Origin: Hypericum androsaemum
Lineage: Eukaryota > Streptophyta > Magnoliopsida > Malpighiales > Hypericaceae
DNA: 64,000 nucleotides
Reading direction: 5' to 3'
NCBI GenBank assembly: GCA_963995505.1
Contig: OZ023187.1
Coordinates: forward strand, 4,905,501 to 4,969,500
Shown: piece by piece, positions 32,576 through 44,167 of the stretch
How the letters are laid out: every line of letters begins with the position of its first letter
Position numbering within the stretch: the stretch's first letter is position 1
Position numbers and translations under genes: made by a program
The notes under the pieces: generated by a model
What the model was told of the DNA's origin: nothing
The model's input: the letters and a program-made list of their open reading frames with translations, nothing else
The model's database searches: none

Positions 32576-33260
32576 TGCTTTACAAGAATGATATCGATGC
32601 TTTCGTTTACTTTCCATAGGCTTGATCACATCCGTTCACGTGCTTTCTGCTGCAATCTTCTTATCACTGCTGGCAATGTATTTGCAAGATCTTCATCGGT
32701 CATAGCTAGGACCTCTTGGCCTTCATCGTCATACATCTCCTTGATGATTCGTTCCAAATACACCTTGCCGGTTCTGAAGTAGGCGCTCCATTCACTCGTA
32801 TCACATGTGCCATGTAAGATTTGAGACGCATGTCAAATGGCTTCTGCCGGCCGGTCAAGAATGTAGGCATAATTCACGTCGTCCTCTTCATCTTCGGTGA
32901 TTTGCCTGCACGGAGAGTTCTTTCTTTGCCTTCTCTGTTTTTGTCGATGAGCTTTGGGGATCCGCTTCCTCTTCCTTTCATTCTCCTTGGTCAAATCCGA
33001 AGAACAGTTGAACTCGGAGCCATCATCCTCATCGTCATGATCAAGCGGGGTAAAAAGTGACCCCAACTCCTGCATGAGATCCGGGTACTCCCCGATCATA
33101 TCGGTGACAACTACCCCGAGTTCGATCGGTTGATCAATCCGAGGTTGAAATTGCTCAACTGCCTCAACAATTCATACTCGGACCTCCCGGAACGGGACAA
33201 CAAACCACACCACTTGCTCACAATTCCCTCGTCAACCCCTTCTTCCACATCCACCAATCC
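32576..33260 (-). pseudogene. fragment of the hypothetical gene paralogous to 496-1278
   Basis: Homology runs from RCEL-like codons (33130 region) through GEYPDLMQELGSLF and an acidic stretch. In this copy a basic KRKRIPKAHRQKQRRQRK region and about 55 more residues (FRTGKVYLERIIKEM) follow in another frame, ending at a stop near 32625. The N-terminal two thirds are deleted: the break joins CACATCCACCAATCCC to the CT leader. The basic part suggests a nuclear protein and indicates that the 496-1278 copy may have lost its original C-terminus. Confidence 0.6.
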
Positions 33261-33309
33261 CCCTCTCTCTCTCTCTCTGGCTCTGTGTGGTACGTTTCTT
33301 AGGTTAATT

Positions 33310-34240
33310 TTGTGGGAAAGCGAGGTATTTATGAGGAGTAGGAGTCCTGATCTAGTTCTAATTATTTAGTAGGTTTTGTGCTTCGTTCCAGATATTTTTA
33401 GTTGCGCGTAGGATTTCCATCGCCTCGGAAGAATTTCCTATTTAGATTGTCTTTCAAGAACAGGTTTGCGTCTTGCTTTAGGCTGGAGGAAGCCTGCTCT
33501 TGGCGCTCGGGATAGGAAAATTTTACTCTCTCCAACCAATTTCATGGTCGGTCCCACGTGATTAATTTTCTTTTTTCTAAATTTTTATTAAAAAATTCAG
33601 TGATTCTAATATTGTCATTCCAGTATACTAATTAATTACTCGATAGTGGGGAGTATAAAAAATTTATAAACATTGGATGTAATTGGATAATGAGTCCATA
33701 ACTTTATTATTCTTATTTCTTATTTACCAATCTCTCAAAAAAGTTTTTGACAAAGATGGATAGCAGAAATTGTGTAGTGTAGCAATAAAAGAAATTAAGC
33801 TCCAAAGCTTAATGAAAATTGATGTCTATTAATGAAAATCATGCTACCATCAAATACTTGGATTAGTTGACAAGAATTTTACTTGGTGAAATAGAAGTGT
33901 CAACTTTGAATTTTTTTTTAAAATTAATCAAATTAATAGGTGTATAAAATATTAAATTATTTTTAGAAAAAAATGGTTGCATTTCCCATATTTTCATTTT
34001 GATCTTTACTCCTTTAAAATATAAAGGTAAAACTCAATTGGAGTTTCATCCTAAACTCGACAAATGATTCAACTGGTGGTCAGCACCAAGTTATTCGGTC
34101 AGACTTGGCAGTTGAACTTGTCGATTCAGCCAAAAATGTTTTCCTTTTTACAAAGATATATGTTTAAATTTAAAAGTAGTTAAATTGTTGTTTTGGTGCT
34201 TGTATTTTATAATTTTACATTAAAATAATGTTGATAATTA
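33310..34240 (+). repeat. dispersed repeat R1, longest copy
   Basis: Matches 29790-30300 directly and 13883-14765 inverted. AT-rich, without coding frames. It sits between the hypothetical-gene fragment and the RLP-E 3' flank. Confidence 0.7.
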
Positions 34241-34702
34241 TTTGATATTTTAATACTAAATATAATAAATAATACTTTAATGAAATATCGGGTCACTCTC
34301 AGCCTCGTTTTTAATAGTGACTCAAAGATTTTTTTGATCTCGCTTCTTACATGCTTGCGTGCTTGTTGAAGAAAAGCATTAAACTTTATGCCTTGGAGTG
34401 GACACCTTATGTTTGGTAAAATGCTCCAATGGCCCTCACTTGGACTCTTACTCAAGTAGCCAACCGTGAGCGTCTCGATTGTCCGAAAATTAAACAAAAA
34501 TAGTGAATACTAACTAGTTCCTGGAATTTGAATAACGCAAGGCAGAGAAGTTGGAACATAACATATTCGAAATTGAAGAAAGCAAGCAAAAGACGTAGGA
34601 AATGAAAGGCTGACAATTACATTGGCATTTTCGACAACGAAGAAAGCAAGACAGAGAGAAGTAGGAAATGATGGACTGACTGACAATTACAGTGACATGG
34701 TT
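34241..34702. repeat. RLP-E 3' flank
   Basis: AT-rich to about 34370, then the shared RLP flank (GCCTTGGAGTG, AAAATGCTCCAAT, CTGGAATTTGAATAACGCAAG). No other feature. Confidence 0.5.
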
Positions 34703-37607
34703 TTATGTCCTTCGTCTGGTTCTTCTGCTTACCCGCTTTGTCCTGATCCTGTAGAACCTCATCAGCTGCCCTTCGTTGTGAACCAGAACCCGATAACCAA
34801 TCCGAGAACAATCCCGCACCCATATCCAAGCAAGGCGATCTTCCAGTCCAAGGATATGCCGAAGCCTTCATCTCCATTTTGCTCCGGTTGAGGGGAGGCC
34901 TCAGGATCTTGGCACTTCTTTGACAGTGGCTCCCCGCACAACTCCAAATTCCCTTCGTATGAGCTGTTGTCGAATGTACGGAACTGGTTTGCTTGTGGTA
35001 TAGGACCCACCAGCTGATTATGCGAGACGTTGAAGTATTCGAGGAAGGTGAGTTGTCTGAGCTGCGATGGGATCTCTCCTGAGAGGAAGTTAGCTGATAG
35101 ATCCAAGGACTCCAGATTTGAGAGGTTTCCCATATCCGTAGGGATGGGACCTGAGAGATGATTATGAGACAAGTTGAGCACATTCAACATCTTCATATTT
35201 CCAAGTGAAACTGGGATGCCTCCCTGGAATCCATTGCTTGAAAGGTCAAGAGCTGCAACGACATTTGGAATCTTCCAGTATGTCATATAAATGCCTTTGT
35301 TTGCTAATATCATTTTGGAATCATAGCTGATCTTCAAATGGGAGTTTTGTGTCAGTGTTTGATTCTCATTTACGGTCAGATAAGCCAGTTGTTCTGGAGG
35401 GATGTACTGCATTCTGCTCAAGCTGAGAAATAAGTCACTAGGCAAGGTGCCTGTGAAGTTGTTGTAAGACAAATCGAGGACTCGCAGCTTGATGAACCAC
35501 GACTTGCTAATGGGGCCTCCAATTTTTCCTGAAAATTGATTGGATCGCAGGAATAGAACTTCCAATTTTGGGAGATCTCCGGACCAATATGGGAAATCGC
35601 CGGTAATGAAATTGCTGCTGAGATCAATAGTCTCTAACATCTGACAACCAACTAATGATGGCAGAAACCCATTAAGCTGATTAACACTTAGATCCATGAA
35701 AGTCAAGCTGGTTAGATTGGAAAGTGTTCCAGGAATATCCTTTCTGAAGAAGTTGTTTTCTAGATTCAAAACCGTCAAATATGAAAGGTTGCCTAAACAT
35801 GGCGGGATTGACCCGCTCAAGTTGTTCAGTCCCAGGTTGAGGTTAACTAGAGAGAGAGAACCACAAAATGATGTTGGAATCTCTCCTGATAAAGAGTTAT
35901 TGCTAGCAACAAAGTAAGTGATGGAAGGAGGTAGGATCGGAAGTTGACCTTGGATCTTGTTATTGGAGAGGTCCACCAATTTTAGGTTAGTGAAAGACGA
36001 AAGCATGGAAGGCTGCTCAAAACCAGTGAAAAGATTCTGTGGAAGATCCAAGTATTCCAAAGTGTCCCGGCTTAGATCTCCTAACCATTTTGGTATATTT
36101 CCTGGAATGTTGTTGCCTTCGAGTACTAGGTAATACAAGTCATCTTGGTATCTCAGGAAAGAAGGAATCACCCCAAGTTGCAATAGGGCATTGCCAGGAT
36201 CTGGAATTTTGGAAGAAGAGACACGTTGCTGTTGGTGATTTCAGTGAGCACCGTCAGGTTGCTTCCTCTCAACTGTAATGCCTGCAGATTTCTAAGGCTG
36301 GTAAACATCTCAAATCTCAGCGTACCATTTAACAGATTTGGCCCAAGATAAAGTGTGTTAAGGTTTTCAAGTTCAAAGATGGAGTCTGGAATTGAGCCCT
36401 GCACTTGGTTAAATCCAATATCTAGTGTAACAAGTTGGGTAAGGTTTGAGAGCCATGATGGTATCTGTCCAGTTAATTGATTTTTCGGAAGGGCGAGAAA
36501 CTGTAGCTGGGTCAAGTTTTGTAGGCTTGGAATTGAGCCAAGCAACTGATTATTTCCCAGATATAATCCAACAAGTTTGACAAGATTTGAGAGCTTTGAC
36601 GGTATATGTCCAGTTAATTGATTGAATTCAAGGGTGAGACTTACTAGCTGGGTCAAGTTAAACAAAGGTAATGGAATTTCTCCTGACAGATTGTTGGTTC
36701 CGATGTGTAAATATGTGAGCCCTGTAAGATCACCTATCGAAGCTGGGATTATACCAGAAAGATCATTACTAACTAGGCTCATATAGTTCAGGTTTTTAAG
36801 ACCAGATAGAGAGCTTGGGATGGGACCTGACAAATTGTTATTGCCAAGATTCACATGCTGGAGATTAGTCAGATTACCGAAAGATGATGGAATTGAGCCT
36901 GAGATACCACAACCATAAAGATTAAGGTAGGCCAAAGAAGGCGACTCGAAAACATCGGGAAAGGAAGATGATACCTTGACAAGCCTTAGCATAAGTACCT
37001 CAAGGCTACTCGTGTTTTTGAAAAGCCTTTGGAAATCAGATGCCGCAAGTTGGAGCCCTCCATTGGGAGATTTATCACCCAGGTTGCCACCAAGATCAAG
37101 CGTTGTCAACTTGGGAAGCATTGTTATCTCAGAAGGAATTAGGCCATAAAATCTCGAAGATGACAGGTTCAGTCGAGTAAGCCCTTGGAATAGGCCTATC
37201 TGAGACGGGATTGCAGAAGAACTAAAATCGTTATCTGCAAGGTTGAGACGTTGCAGGTGGACCAAGAGGAAAAGGGTGCTGCTGGAATTGATTGAACCAT
37301 AAAGATTGCTGCTACTGAGATCAATGCTGATTATATGACCCGAGATGTCGTCGCATTCGACACCATCCCATAAGCAGCAATCCCGCTCATCCCATGAAGC
37401 AGTCTTGGACTGAGCAGAAGCATCACTGGAAGATGAGTTGCTGGTAGACAGGCTCTCATTGAACTGGACCAAAGCGGCTCGCTCATCGTCCCGACACGAG
37501 TGTTTTGCAGCGGACAAGGTTCCAACAGAGATCACAGCAAGTATCACCATTAGCAGAAGGATGTTTGTTCCGCAGGATAGGGATGAAACATACATGGGGG
37601 AACTCAT
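34703..37607 (-). pseudogene. RLP-E: receptor-like protein with two frameshifts
   Basis: The ATG at 37607 opens a signal peptide (ILLLMVILAVISVG), the LRRNT cap (CRDDERAALVQF) and LRRs up to residue 479. One base is missing at about 36173 (CACCCCAAG against CACCTCCAAG in RLP-C). The second half is open in the other frame and includes the island (YDSKMILANKGIYMTY), terminal LRRs and the transmembrane helix (LLGYGCGIVLGLVIGFWF). A second one-base loss at about 34768 makes the frame end after FTTKGS, removing the basic tail; the position of the ancestral stop is 34703. The promoter is intact. It could still be transcribed and make a truncated ectodomain. Confidence 0.88.
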
Positions 37608-37647
37608 GTTTGCTAGCTTCTTGTACTGTCTCTTTACTCTGTTGTCT

Positions 37648-37665
37648 GGCTCTTATATAGCCGTA
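37648..37665 (-). promoter_or_regulatory. RLP-E TATA box
   Basis: The minus strand reads CGGCTATATAAGAGCC about 45-55 bp before the ATG. The CAGAGTAAA motif lies between. Confidence 0.65.
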
Positions 37666-38978
37666 ATTGCGTTTCAGGAACTGTTGCAACTTGATTGCTG
37701 ACGAGCTTGTAGTATTCCCTTCAAAAACTGACATTGAACTGTTTAATCATTGACCAGGTGGTTGTGAAATCTCATCAAAATGCAATGAAATGAAATGGAG
37801 TAACTCCAGTAACAATGGACAACTCTCATACAATGTTAGAATTTTTATAACCAACCAAATAAAGATAATATGTGTACGCAAATTTTTCGCATTTGTATAT
37901 AAATTCACAACATTCGTAATTAACGATCTAATAATCTCAACATTTTTTTCAAATTTTGAAACACCTAGTCCCATGAATGAGTTTCGGCCACTCACGAGAG
38001 AAAATGTCCACTTTTACTCTTCCCAACTCCTCCGATCATTAGCGATTAATCAAACAAAAACATCATATAATTTTTGAATAATTATTAAATCAACTAATTT
38101 AAATTTAAGTTTGCCTTACAAAATGTCAAAGACTTCCTTGTTTTCATGAACATATGCCAATTGGCAATTACCGGACGGCTGACAACGTCTGAATGGTTAA
38201 GATGCCTAAGACAAGTTATATGACTCCAAATATTCTCGCATGCGAGTCAATTCATCTGGAGAGTTTGTGTCCAAATGCCACGTGGTACTTTCCCCCTTAT
38301 TATTATTTCCAGTTTATATCCATAGTATTCCTGATTATTTCAGGAGTGAGTCGCATTCGGTGATTTTGGATTACAAACCAAACCAACGCCAACATAGTTT
38401 GAAACTTTCAGTTTAGCGATGTTGAGGTAAAAGTTTTAGAGGAATGGTCTCATCGATTTGACAGTTTTAAAATTTTAATCTCTTACGCCTATTCTCAAAA
38501 ACTGATCAACATATTAGGGAACAAGAACCTCAAAAATAAAAGTGTTGATAAAATATTTTTCAAAGTCAAGTGAGTAAATAGTTCCACTTTTTATATTCTT
38601 TATGCCTAACTAGTTTTCCAAAATAGGACTGCCAAAATCAGGGATAATATAATATCGTATAAAAATTAGTCAAAAGAAATTACTTCGCACATTAGCAAAC
38701 TAGAGAGAACATAAACAGTCCAAATTTTCCATATAGATTTTCCAATGTATACTACATATAAAATGAGTCTTTTATATTATTAGTCAGTTTAATTTTTTGT
38801 AGATTTTATAAAAATTGATACAGACCATGAAAACTCATGTGCAATTTTTAGCCTGAAATTGAACTGCGAAATCACTAGATTAGTTCGCTCTTTTGGAGCC
38901 TCCTTTTTTACAATCTTGCAGTTTGTTGATCGGTTTGATACTCATCCCTATTTATTGTTTTCAAATATATGTTCATGT
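37666..38978. other. RLP-E upstream region
   Basis: Bases 38195-38260 hold the block shared with other RLP upstream regions (AAGACAAGTTATATGACTCC, ATTCTCGCATGCGAGT). The rest is AT-rich with nothing supportable. Confidence 0.5.
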
Positions 38979-39289
38979 TGTTAGAATCTTTATATCCAAC
39001 CTAAAATCTTAAGGTAATAGGTTGATATATTTTTCACATGGTATGGAGATTCTAACATGGTATCAGAACGGGTTGATCTCGTGCCCATTGTTGAGCTCAC
39101 ATGACCCCTATTTCTTGCACTTTGGTGAAGTCGAAGCCAGTACAATCTTCGACCCGATGGGTCTCGTTTGAGGGAGCGTGTTGAGTATCCCACATTGCTT
39201 AGAGCAAAAGTGGGGGGTAAATTTATACGTGTGAAAAATTCACCAATACATTGCCTTAAGGTTTTAGGTTGGATATGGAGATTCTAACA
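38979..39289 (+). mobile_element. TRIM-like miniature LTR element with inverted-repeat ends
   Basis: It starts TGTTAGAATC and ends GATTCTAACA. The outer 60 bp on each side are inverted copies (ATATCCAACCTAAAA and CTTAAGG words). After an internal GATTCTAACA at 39057 comes TGGTATCAGAAC, a tRNA-Met-type primer site. Before TGTTGAGTATCCCACATTGC at 39180 is a purine run, GAGGGAGCG. The flanks CATGT and CATAT are a near 5-bp target duplication. Confidence 0.65.
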
Positions 39290-39572
39290 CATATTCCCCT
39301 TGTTTTTCAAAACCAACAATTTATCAATGACCTTATTGTAATTTGTCAAATTGAAAAACAAAACTCCTCCCCTTCTCTCCCCCATCCACCCTACCACATT
39401 CGTAGCCAGTTTCTGCCAATCCAGACTATTGCTACCGCCTCCCCAACCCATGCCCAACTCTCCTCAACCTGTCAGGAGCGCCACTCCATTAGAGTCGTCA
39501 TCGATTTCCCACCGGACCGATAGATAGTGCATTCTAGGAGTTTGAAAACTAGAAGAAACACAAATAAATCAA

Positions 39573-39850
39573 GGGCAAATTATCCTGAGGTCTTTGGTTT
39601 ATATTTTTATTACTCACAGGACCTAGCTTTCGAAAATAGTGTATGAGGTTCCTGTTTTTTAAGAAAATATTGGTCTGAGATCCCTAGTCACCAGATCGAT
39701 TTTCTTAAAAATTTTCGGAGAAAATCTCCGATCCGGTGACTAGGGACCTCAATATTTTCTTAAAAAGTAGGGACCTCATACACTATTTTCGAAAGCTAGG
39801 GACCTGCAAGTAATAAAACTATAAACCTGAAATCTGAAAGTAATTTATCC
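39573..39850. mobile_element. foldback MITE, Mutator-like
   Basis: Two arms of about 125 bp are near-perfect inverted copies (CTAGCTTTCGAAAATAGTGTATGAGG and its complement) separated by a few bases at about 39710. The ends GGGCAAATTA and TAATTTATCC are flanked by ATAAATCAA and TAAAATCAA, a 9-bp duplication with two mismatches. Confidence 0.75.
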
Positions 39851-40810
39851 TAAAATCAAAGGTGCTTGGATTACCAAGTAGCTACTTAGAAGTTAAAAGA
39901 AAAGAACCTTGTTTTTTAAAACACTTTTTCTAAGGCCAAAAAATGAGCCTCTCTCTTTCCTTTCACCATAATGATTCACTATGATCACTGATTACAAAAG
40001 CTGAACACATCGTCTCCTAACCCTCAACAAAATACTAGGGACCACAATGATGGTTGTTAGAGATGGTAAAAATATGGTCATACATTTATCCTACTTTACG
40101 AGTCTAGGATATGTTGGGTCTAGGTTGGGTACGGGTCAACATTTAAAGTTTCGGTCTCGATAGAGTCTATATAAATCTAGACCTCGATCTTACCTATGGA
40201 CCCATAAATGAGACTCTATCCCAATAGATTCTATTCAGATTCATCTATATTACATATAATTTTTTTTCGTAAGATATAAAATGTTATATGACACTAATAA
40301 TGAAAAAGACAATAATATTCATTTCTTCACTAAAAATTGAACATTGATATTTTATAGGATTGAGTATCGAAATAGTGAAAATTTTGAATGTATCTTTTAA
40401 ATAATTTACATTGTAAGTCAATGGGTCTACGAGTATGACATGGATCTTGATTTTAACCCTGAGAACCCTGCATGTATATGTCTAAATTCTTACAGCTGGA
40501 TCCAGGATAGGGTCTAGGATCTGGATTTGGATCCTATGGAGCCTAACACTACACTAGTCATTGCTACTCGTAATGGCTATCCAAATTACATCAGCAGCTA
40601 AAAAATAGCTTGAGCAGCAAGTTCTCCCATGTACAAAAGTAAGATCTGAGTATCTGGCAAATTACATAATAATCTTAGGTAAATTATCTAAACAGTCCAA
40701 AATGACTTAATGCGTGTCAAGCCACGACTGGTCTTCTTCACGCGCTTGCCTCCATGTCACCCTTCGAATTCAGCCATTCTCTGAGGAACGTTATCGTCCC
40801 AGCTCCATCT
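39851..40810. other. AT-rich intergenic
   Basis: Contains gggtctagg and tggatcc words in a degenerate repeat, but no gene or bounded element. Confidence 0.35.
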
Positions 40811-41225
40811 GCGTGCTTGTTTAAGTTAGCACGTGACTGAGAGATCGACATCCAGCATACCTGGCGGGAGGACAACCGAGTGGCGGACGCACTCTCCGAG
40901 CATGCTTTGGAGACTTTGCATGATTATGTTCTTTCTGATGTACCCTTAGACGCTTGTTTTGAAGTGTACCTAGATAATTTACAGGGAGTTAGTCTCTCTC
41001 GTTGTACTCGTGCAGCCAATGATAATTTGCAGGGATCATAGGTATCGATGTCAAGCTCTTTCCCTCTTGCGAATTTTTTTCACCGGATTTTATCGCGAGA
41101 GAGTTATACTGAGGCCGGCGGCTGCAACCTTAATAGAGGGGATCTCGTTAATGAGGCCAATAGCCATCGCGATGAGAAGTTACATGGTCCTCTAGTTAGG
41201 AGGCAGAGTTATAGGTAGGATGTGA
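40811..41225 (+). pseudogene. LINE RNase H-like 3' end
   Basis: The plus frame reads a LINE-associated RNase H C-terminus (HTWREDNRVADALSEHALETL) with the ADAL motif, ending near 41038. The following GATTTTATCGCGAGAGAG to GGAGGCAGAGTTATAGG stretch recurs, diverged, at about 59215-59400, so it is the shared 3' tail of the same non-LTR family. It stops just short of the RLP-F 3' end. Confidence 0.65.
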
Positions 41226-41252
41226 TGGATTGACAATTACAGTAACGAGGTT

Positions 41253-44126
41253 TTATGTCCTGCGTCTGGTTCTTCTGCTTATTTGCTTCGTCCTGATCCT
41301 GTAGAACCTCATCAGCTGCTCCTTCGTTGTGAACCAGAGCCCGATAACTAATCCGAGAACAAGCCCGCATCCATATCCGAGCAAGACGATCTTCCAGTCC
41401 AAGGATATGCCAGAGCCTTCATCTCCTTCTGGCTCCAGTTGAGGGGAGGCCTCAGAATCCTGGCACTTCTTTGACAGTGGCTCCCCGCACAGTTCCAAAT
41501 TCCCTTCGTATGAGCTGTTGTCGAATGTACGGAACTGGTTTGCTTGTGGTATAGGACCTACTAGCTGATTATGCGAGACATTGAAGTATGCGAGGAAGGT
41601 GAGTTGTCCGAGCTGCATTGGAATCTCTCCTGATAGGAAGTTAGCCGAAAGATCCAAGGACTCCAGATTAGAGAGGTTCCCTATATCCAGAGGGATGGAG
41701 CCTGAGAGATGATTATGAGACAAGTTGAGCACATTCAACATCTTCATATTTCCAAGTGAAACCGGGATGCCTCCATGGAATCTATTGCTTGAAAGGTCCA
41801 GAGCTGCAACGACATTTGAAATCTTCCAGTATGTCATATATATGCCTTTGTTTGCTAGTATCATTCTGGAATCATAGCTGGTCTCCAACTGGGTGGTTGG
41901 TGTCAGTGATTGATTCTCATTTACAGTCAGATAGGCCAATTGTCCTGGAGGTATGTACTTCATTCTGCTCAAGATGAGAAACAAGCCACTTGGCAAAGTG
42001 CCTGTGAAGTTGTTGTAAGACAAATCGAGGATTCGCAGCTTTGAGAACCATGACTTGTTAACAGGGCCTCCAATTTCTCCTGAAAAATGATTGGATCGCA
42101 GGAGTAGGACTTCCAAGTTTGGGAGATCCCCTGACCAATACGGGAAATCCCCGGCAATGTAGTTGTTGCTGAGATCAACAGTCTCTATCATTCGACAACC
42201 AACTAATGATGGCAGGAACCCATCAAGCTGATTACCACTTAGATCCATGAAAGTCAAGCTGGTCAGATTGGAAAGAGTTCCAGGAATATCCTCTCTGAAC
42301 AAGTTGTTTGCTAGATTCAAAACCGTCAAATCTGAAAGGGTGCCTAAACATGGCGGGATCGATCCGCTCAAGTTGTTCAGCTCCAGGTGGAGGTAAACAA
42401 GAGAGAGCAAACCACAAAATGAAGTTGGAATCTTTCCGGATAAAGAGTTATTGCAAGCAACAAAGTGAGAGATGGAAGGAGGTAGGATTGGGAGTTGACC
42501 TTGGATCTTGTTATCGGAGAGGTCCACCACTTGTAGGTTAGTGAAAGATGAAAACATGGAAGACTGCTCAAAACCAGAGAAAAGATTCTGTCGAAGATCC
42601 AAGTAGCCCAATGTTTCTCGACTAAGATTGCCTAACCATTTTGGTATATTTCCTGGAATGTTGTTGCCTAGGAGTTTTAGGTAATACAAGTCATCTTGGT
42701 ATCTCAGGAAAGAAGGAATCACCTCCAAGTTGCAATAGCACATTGACAGGATCTGGAATTTCGGAAGAAGCGATGCGTTGCTGTTGCTTTCGGTGAGCAC
42801 CGTCAGGTTGCTTCCTTCCAGCTGCAATTCTTGCAGATTTCTAAGCCTGGTAAACTTCTCAAATCTCAGGGTACCAGTTAACAGATTTGGCCCAAGATAA
42901 AGTATATTAAGGTTTTCAAGTTCAAAGATGGAGTCTGGAATTGAGCCCTGCAACTGGTTAAATCCAACATCTAATGTAACAAGTTGGGTAAGGTTGGAGA
43001 GCCATGATGGTATCTGTCTAGTTAATTGATTTGCCGGCAGACCGAGAAACTGTAGCCGCGTCAAGTTTTGTAGGCTTGGAATTGAGCCAAGCAACTGATT
43101 GCTTCCAAGATCTAATTGAACAAGTTTGGCAAGGTTTGAGAGCTTTGACGGTATAGGTCCAGTTAATCGATTGTTTGCAAGGGAGAGAGTTTCTAGCTGG
43201 GTCAAGTTGAACAGATCTAATGGAATTTCTCCTGAAAGATTGTTGGTTCCAATGTGTAGATATGTGAGCCCTATAAGATCGCCTAGAGAAGATGGGATTG
43301 GACCAGAAAGATCATTATTCGCTAGGCTCATATAGTTCAGGTTTTTAAGACCAGCTAGAGAGTTTGGGATGGGACCTGACAAATTGTTATTGCCAAGATT
43401 TACCTTCTGGAGATTGGTCAGACTACCGAAAGATGATGGAAGTGAGCCTGAGATACCACAACCATAAAGATTAAGATACGCCAAAGAAGGCGACTCCAAG
43501 ACATCGGGAAAGGATGATGATAACTTGACAAGCCTTAGCCAAAGAGCCACAAGGCTACTCATGTTCTTGAAAAGACTCTGGAAATCAGTCGCCTGGAGTT
43601 CCAGCCCTGCATTAAGAGATTGATCACCCGGCTCCCGACTAAGATCAAGAGTTGTCAACTTGGTCAGTGTTGTTATTTCAGAAGGAATTCGGCCATAAAA
43701 TTGTGAAGATGACAGGTTCAGAAGAGTAAGTTCTTGGAAAAGGCCTATTTGAGATGGAATTGCAGATTGATTAAAATCATTGTCTGCGAGGTTGAGATGT
43801 TGCAGGTGGACCAAGCGGAAAAGGGTGCTGCTGGAATTGATTGAACCATAGAGATTGCAACTGCTGAGATCAAGGCTGATAACGTGACCTGAAATGCTGT
43901 CACATTCGACACCATCCCATAAGCAGCAATCCCTCTCATCCCACAAAGCCGTCTTTGGTTGAGCAGAGGGACCACTCGAAGAGTTGTTGATCGATAGACT
44001 CTCGTTGAACTGGATCAAAGCGACTCTCTCGTCATCCCGGCACAAGTGCTTCGCATTTGACAAGTTTCCCGCAGAAAACATGGTAAATGTTACCAGAAAT
44101 ATTATTCTGCAGATACCACACCTCAT
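41253..44126 (-). CDS. RLP-F: intact LRR receptor-like protein (Cf-9 type)
   Basis: Single-exon 957-aa protein from the ATG at 44126. Signal peptide about residues 1-25 (IIFLVTFTMFSAG). LRRNT cap with CRDDERVALIQF and ERDCCLWDGVECD. A long array of 24-residue LRRs with many NLT/NLS glycosylation sites fills residues of about 80-700. The island has YDSRMILANKG and KGIYMTY, and about five LRRs follow. Then an acidic segment (EPEGDEGSG), a transmembrane helix (IVLLGYGCGLVLGLVIGLWF) and a basic tail (RTKQISRRTRRRT). No kinase. It is expected at the plasma membrane, signalling through SOBIR1/SERK partners; the ligand is unknown. Compared with RLP-C it keeps three extra LRRs (LANNRLTGPIPSKL region). 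Its signal peptide resembles RLP-B, not RLP-A or RLP-C. Confidence 0.95.
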   Translation of the reverse strand: MRCGICRIIFLVTFTMFSAGNLSNAKHLCRDDERVALIQFNESLSINNSSSGPSAQPKTALWDERDCCLWDGVECDSISGHVISLDLSSCNLYGSINSSSTLFRLVHLQHLNLADNDFNQSAIPSQIGLFQELTLLNLSSSQFYGRIPSEITTLTKLTTLDLSREPGDQSLNAGLELQATDFQSLFKNMSSLVALWLRLVKLSSSFPDVLESPSLAYLNLYGCGISGSLPSSFGSLTNLQKVNLGNNNLSGPIPNSLAGLKNLNYMSLANNDLSGPIPSSLGDLIGLTYLHIGTNNLSGEIPLDLFNLTQLETLSLANNRLTGPIPSKLSNLAKLVQLDLGSNQLLGSIPSLQNLTRLQFLGLPANQLTRQIPSWLSNLTQLVTLDVGFNQLQGSIPDSIFELENLNILYLGPNLLTGTLRFEKFTRLRNLQELQLEGSNLTVLTESNSNASLLPKFQILSMCYCNLEVIPSFLRYQDDLYYLKLLGNNIPGNIPKWLGNLSRETLGYLDLRQNLFSGFEQSSMFSSFTNLQVVDLSDNKIQGQLPILPPSISHFVACNNSLSGKIPTSFCGLLSLVYLHLELNNLSGSIPPCLGTLSDLTVLNLANNLFREDIPGTLSNLTSLTFMDLSGNQLDGFLPSLVGCRMIETVDLSNNYIAGDFPYWSGDLPNLEVLLLRSNHFSGEIGGPVNKSWFSKLRILDLSYNNFTGTLPSGLFLILSRMKYIPPGQLAYLTVNENQSLTPTTQLETSYDSRMILANKGIYMTYWKISNVVAALDLSSNRFHGGIPVSLGNMKMLNVLNLSHNHLSGSIPLDIGNLSNLESLDLSANFLSGEIPMQLGQLTFLAYFNVSHNQLVGPIPQANQFRTFDNSSYEGNLELCGEPLSKKCQDSEASPQLEPEGDEGSGISLDWKIVLLGYGCGLVLGLVIGLWFTTKEQLMRFYRIRTKQISRRTRRRT

Positions 44127-44167
44127 GTTTCTTAACTTGTTTACTGTGATCTTTACTCTGCAATATG

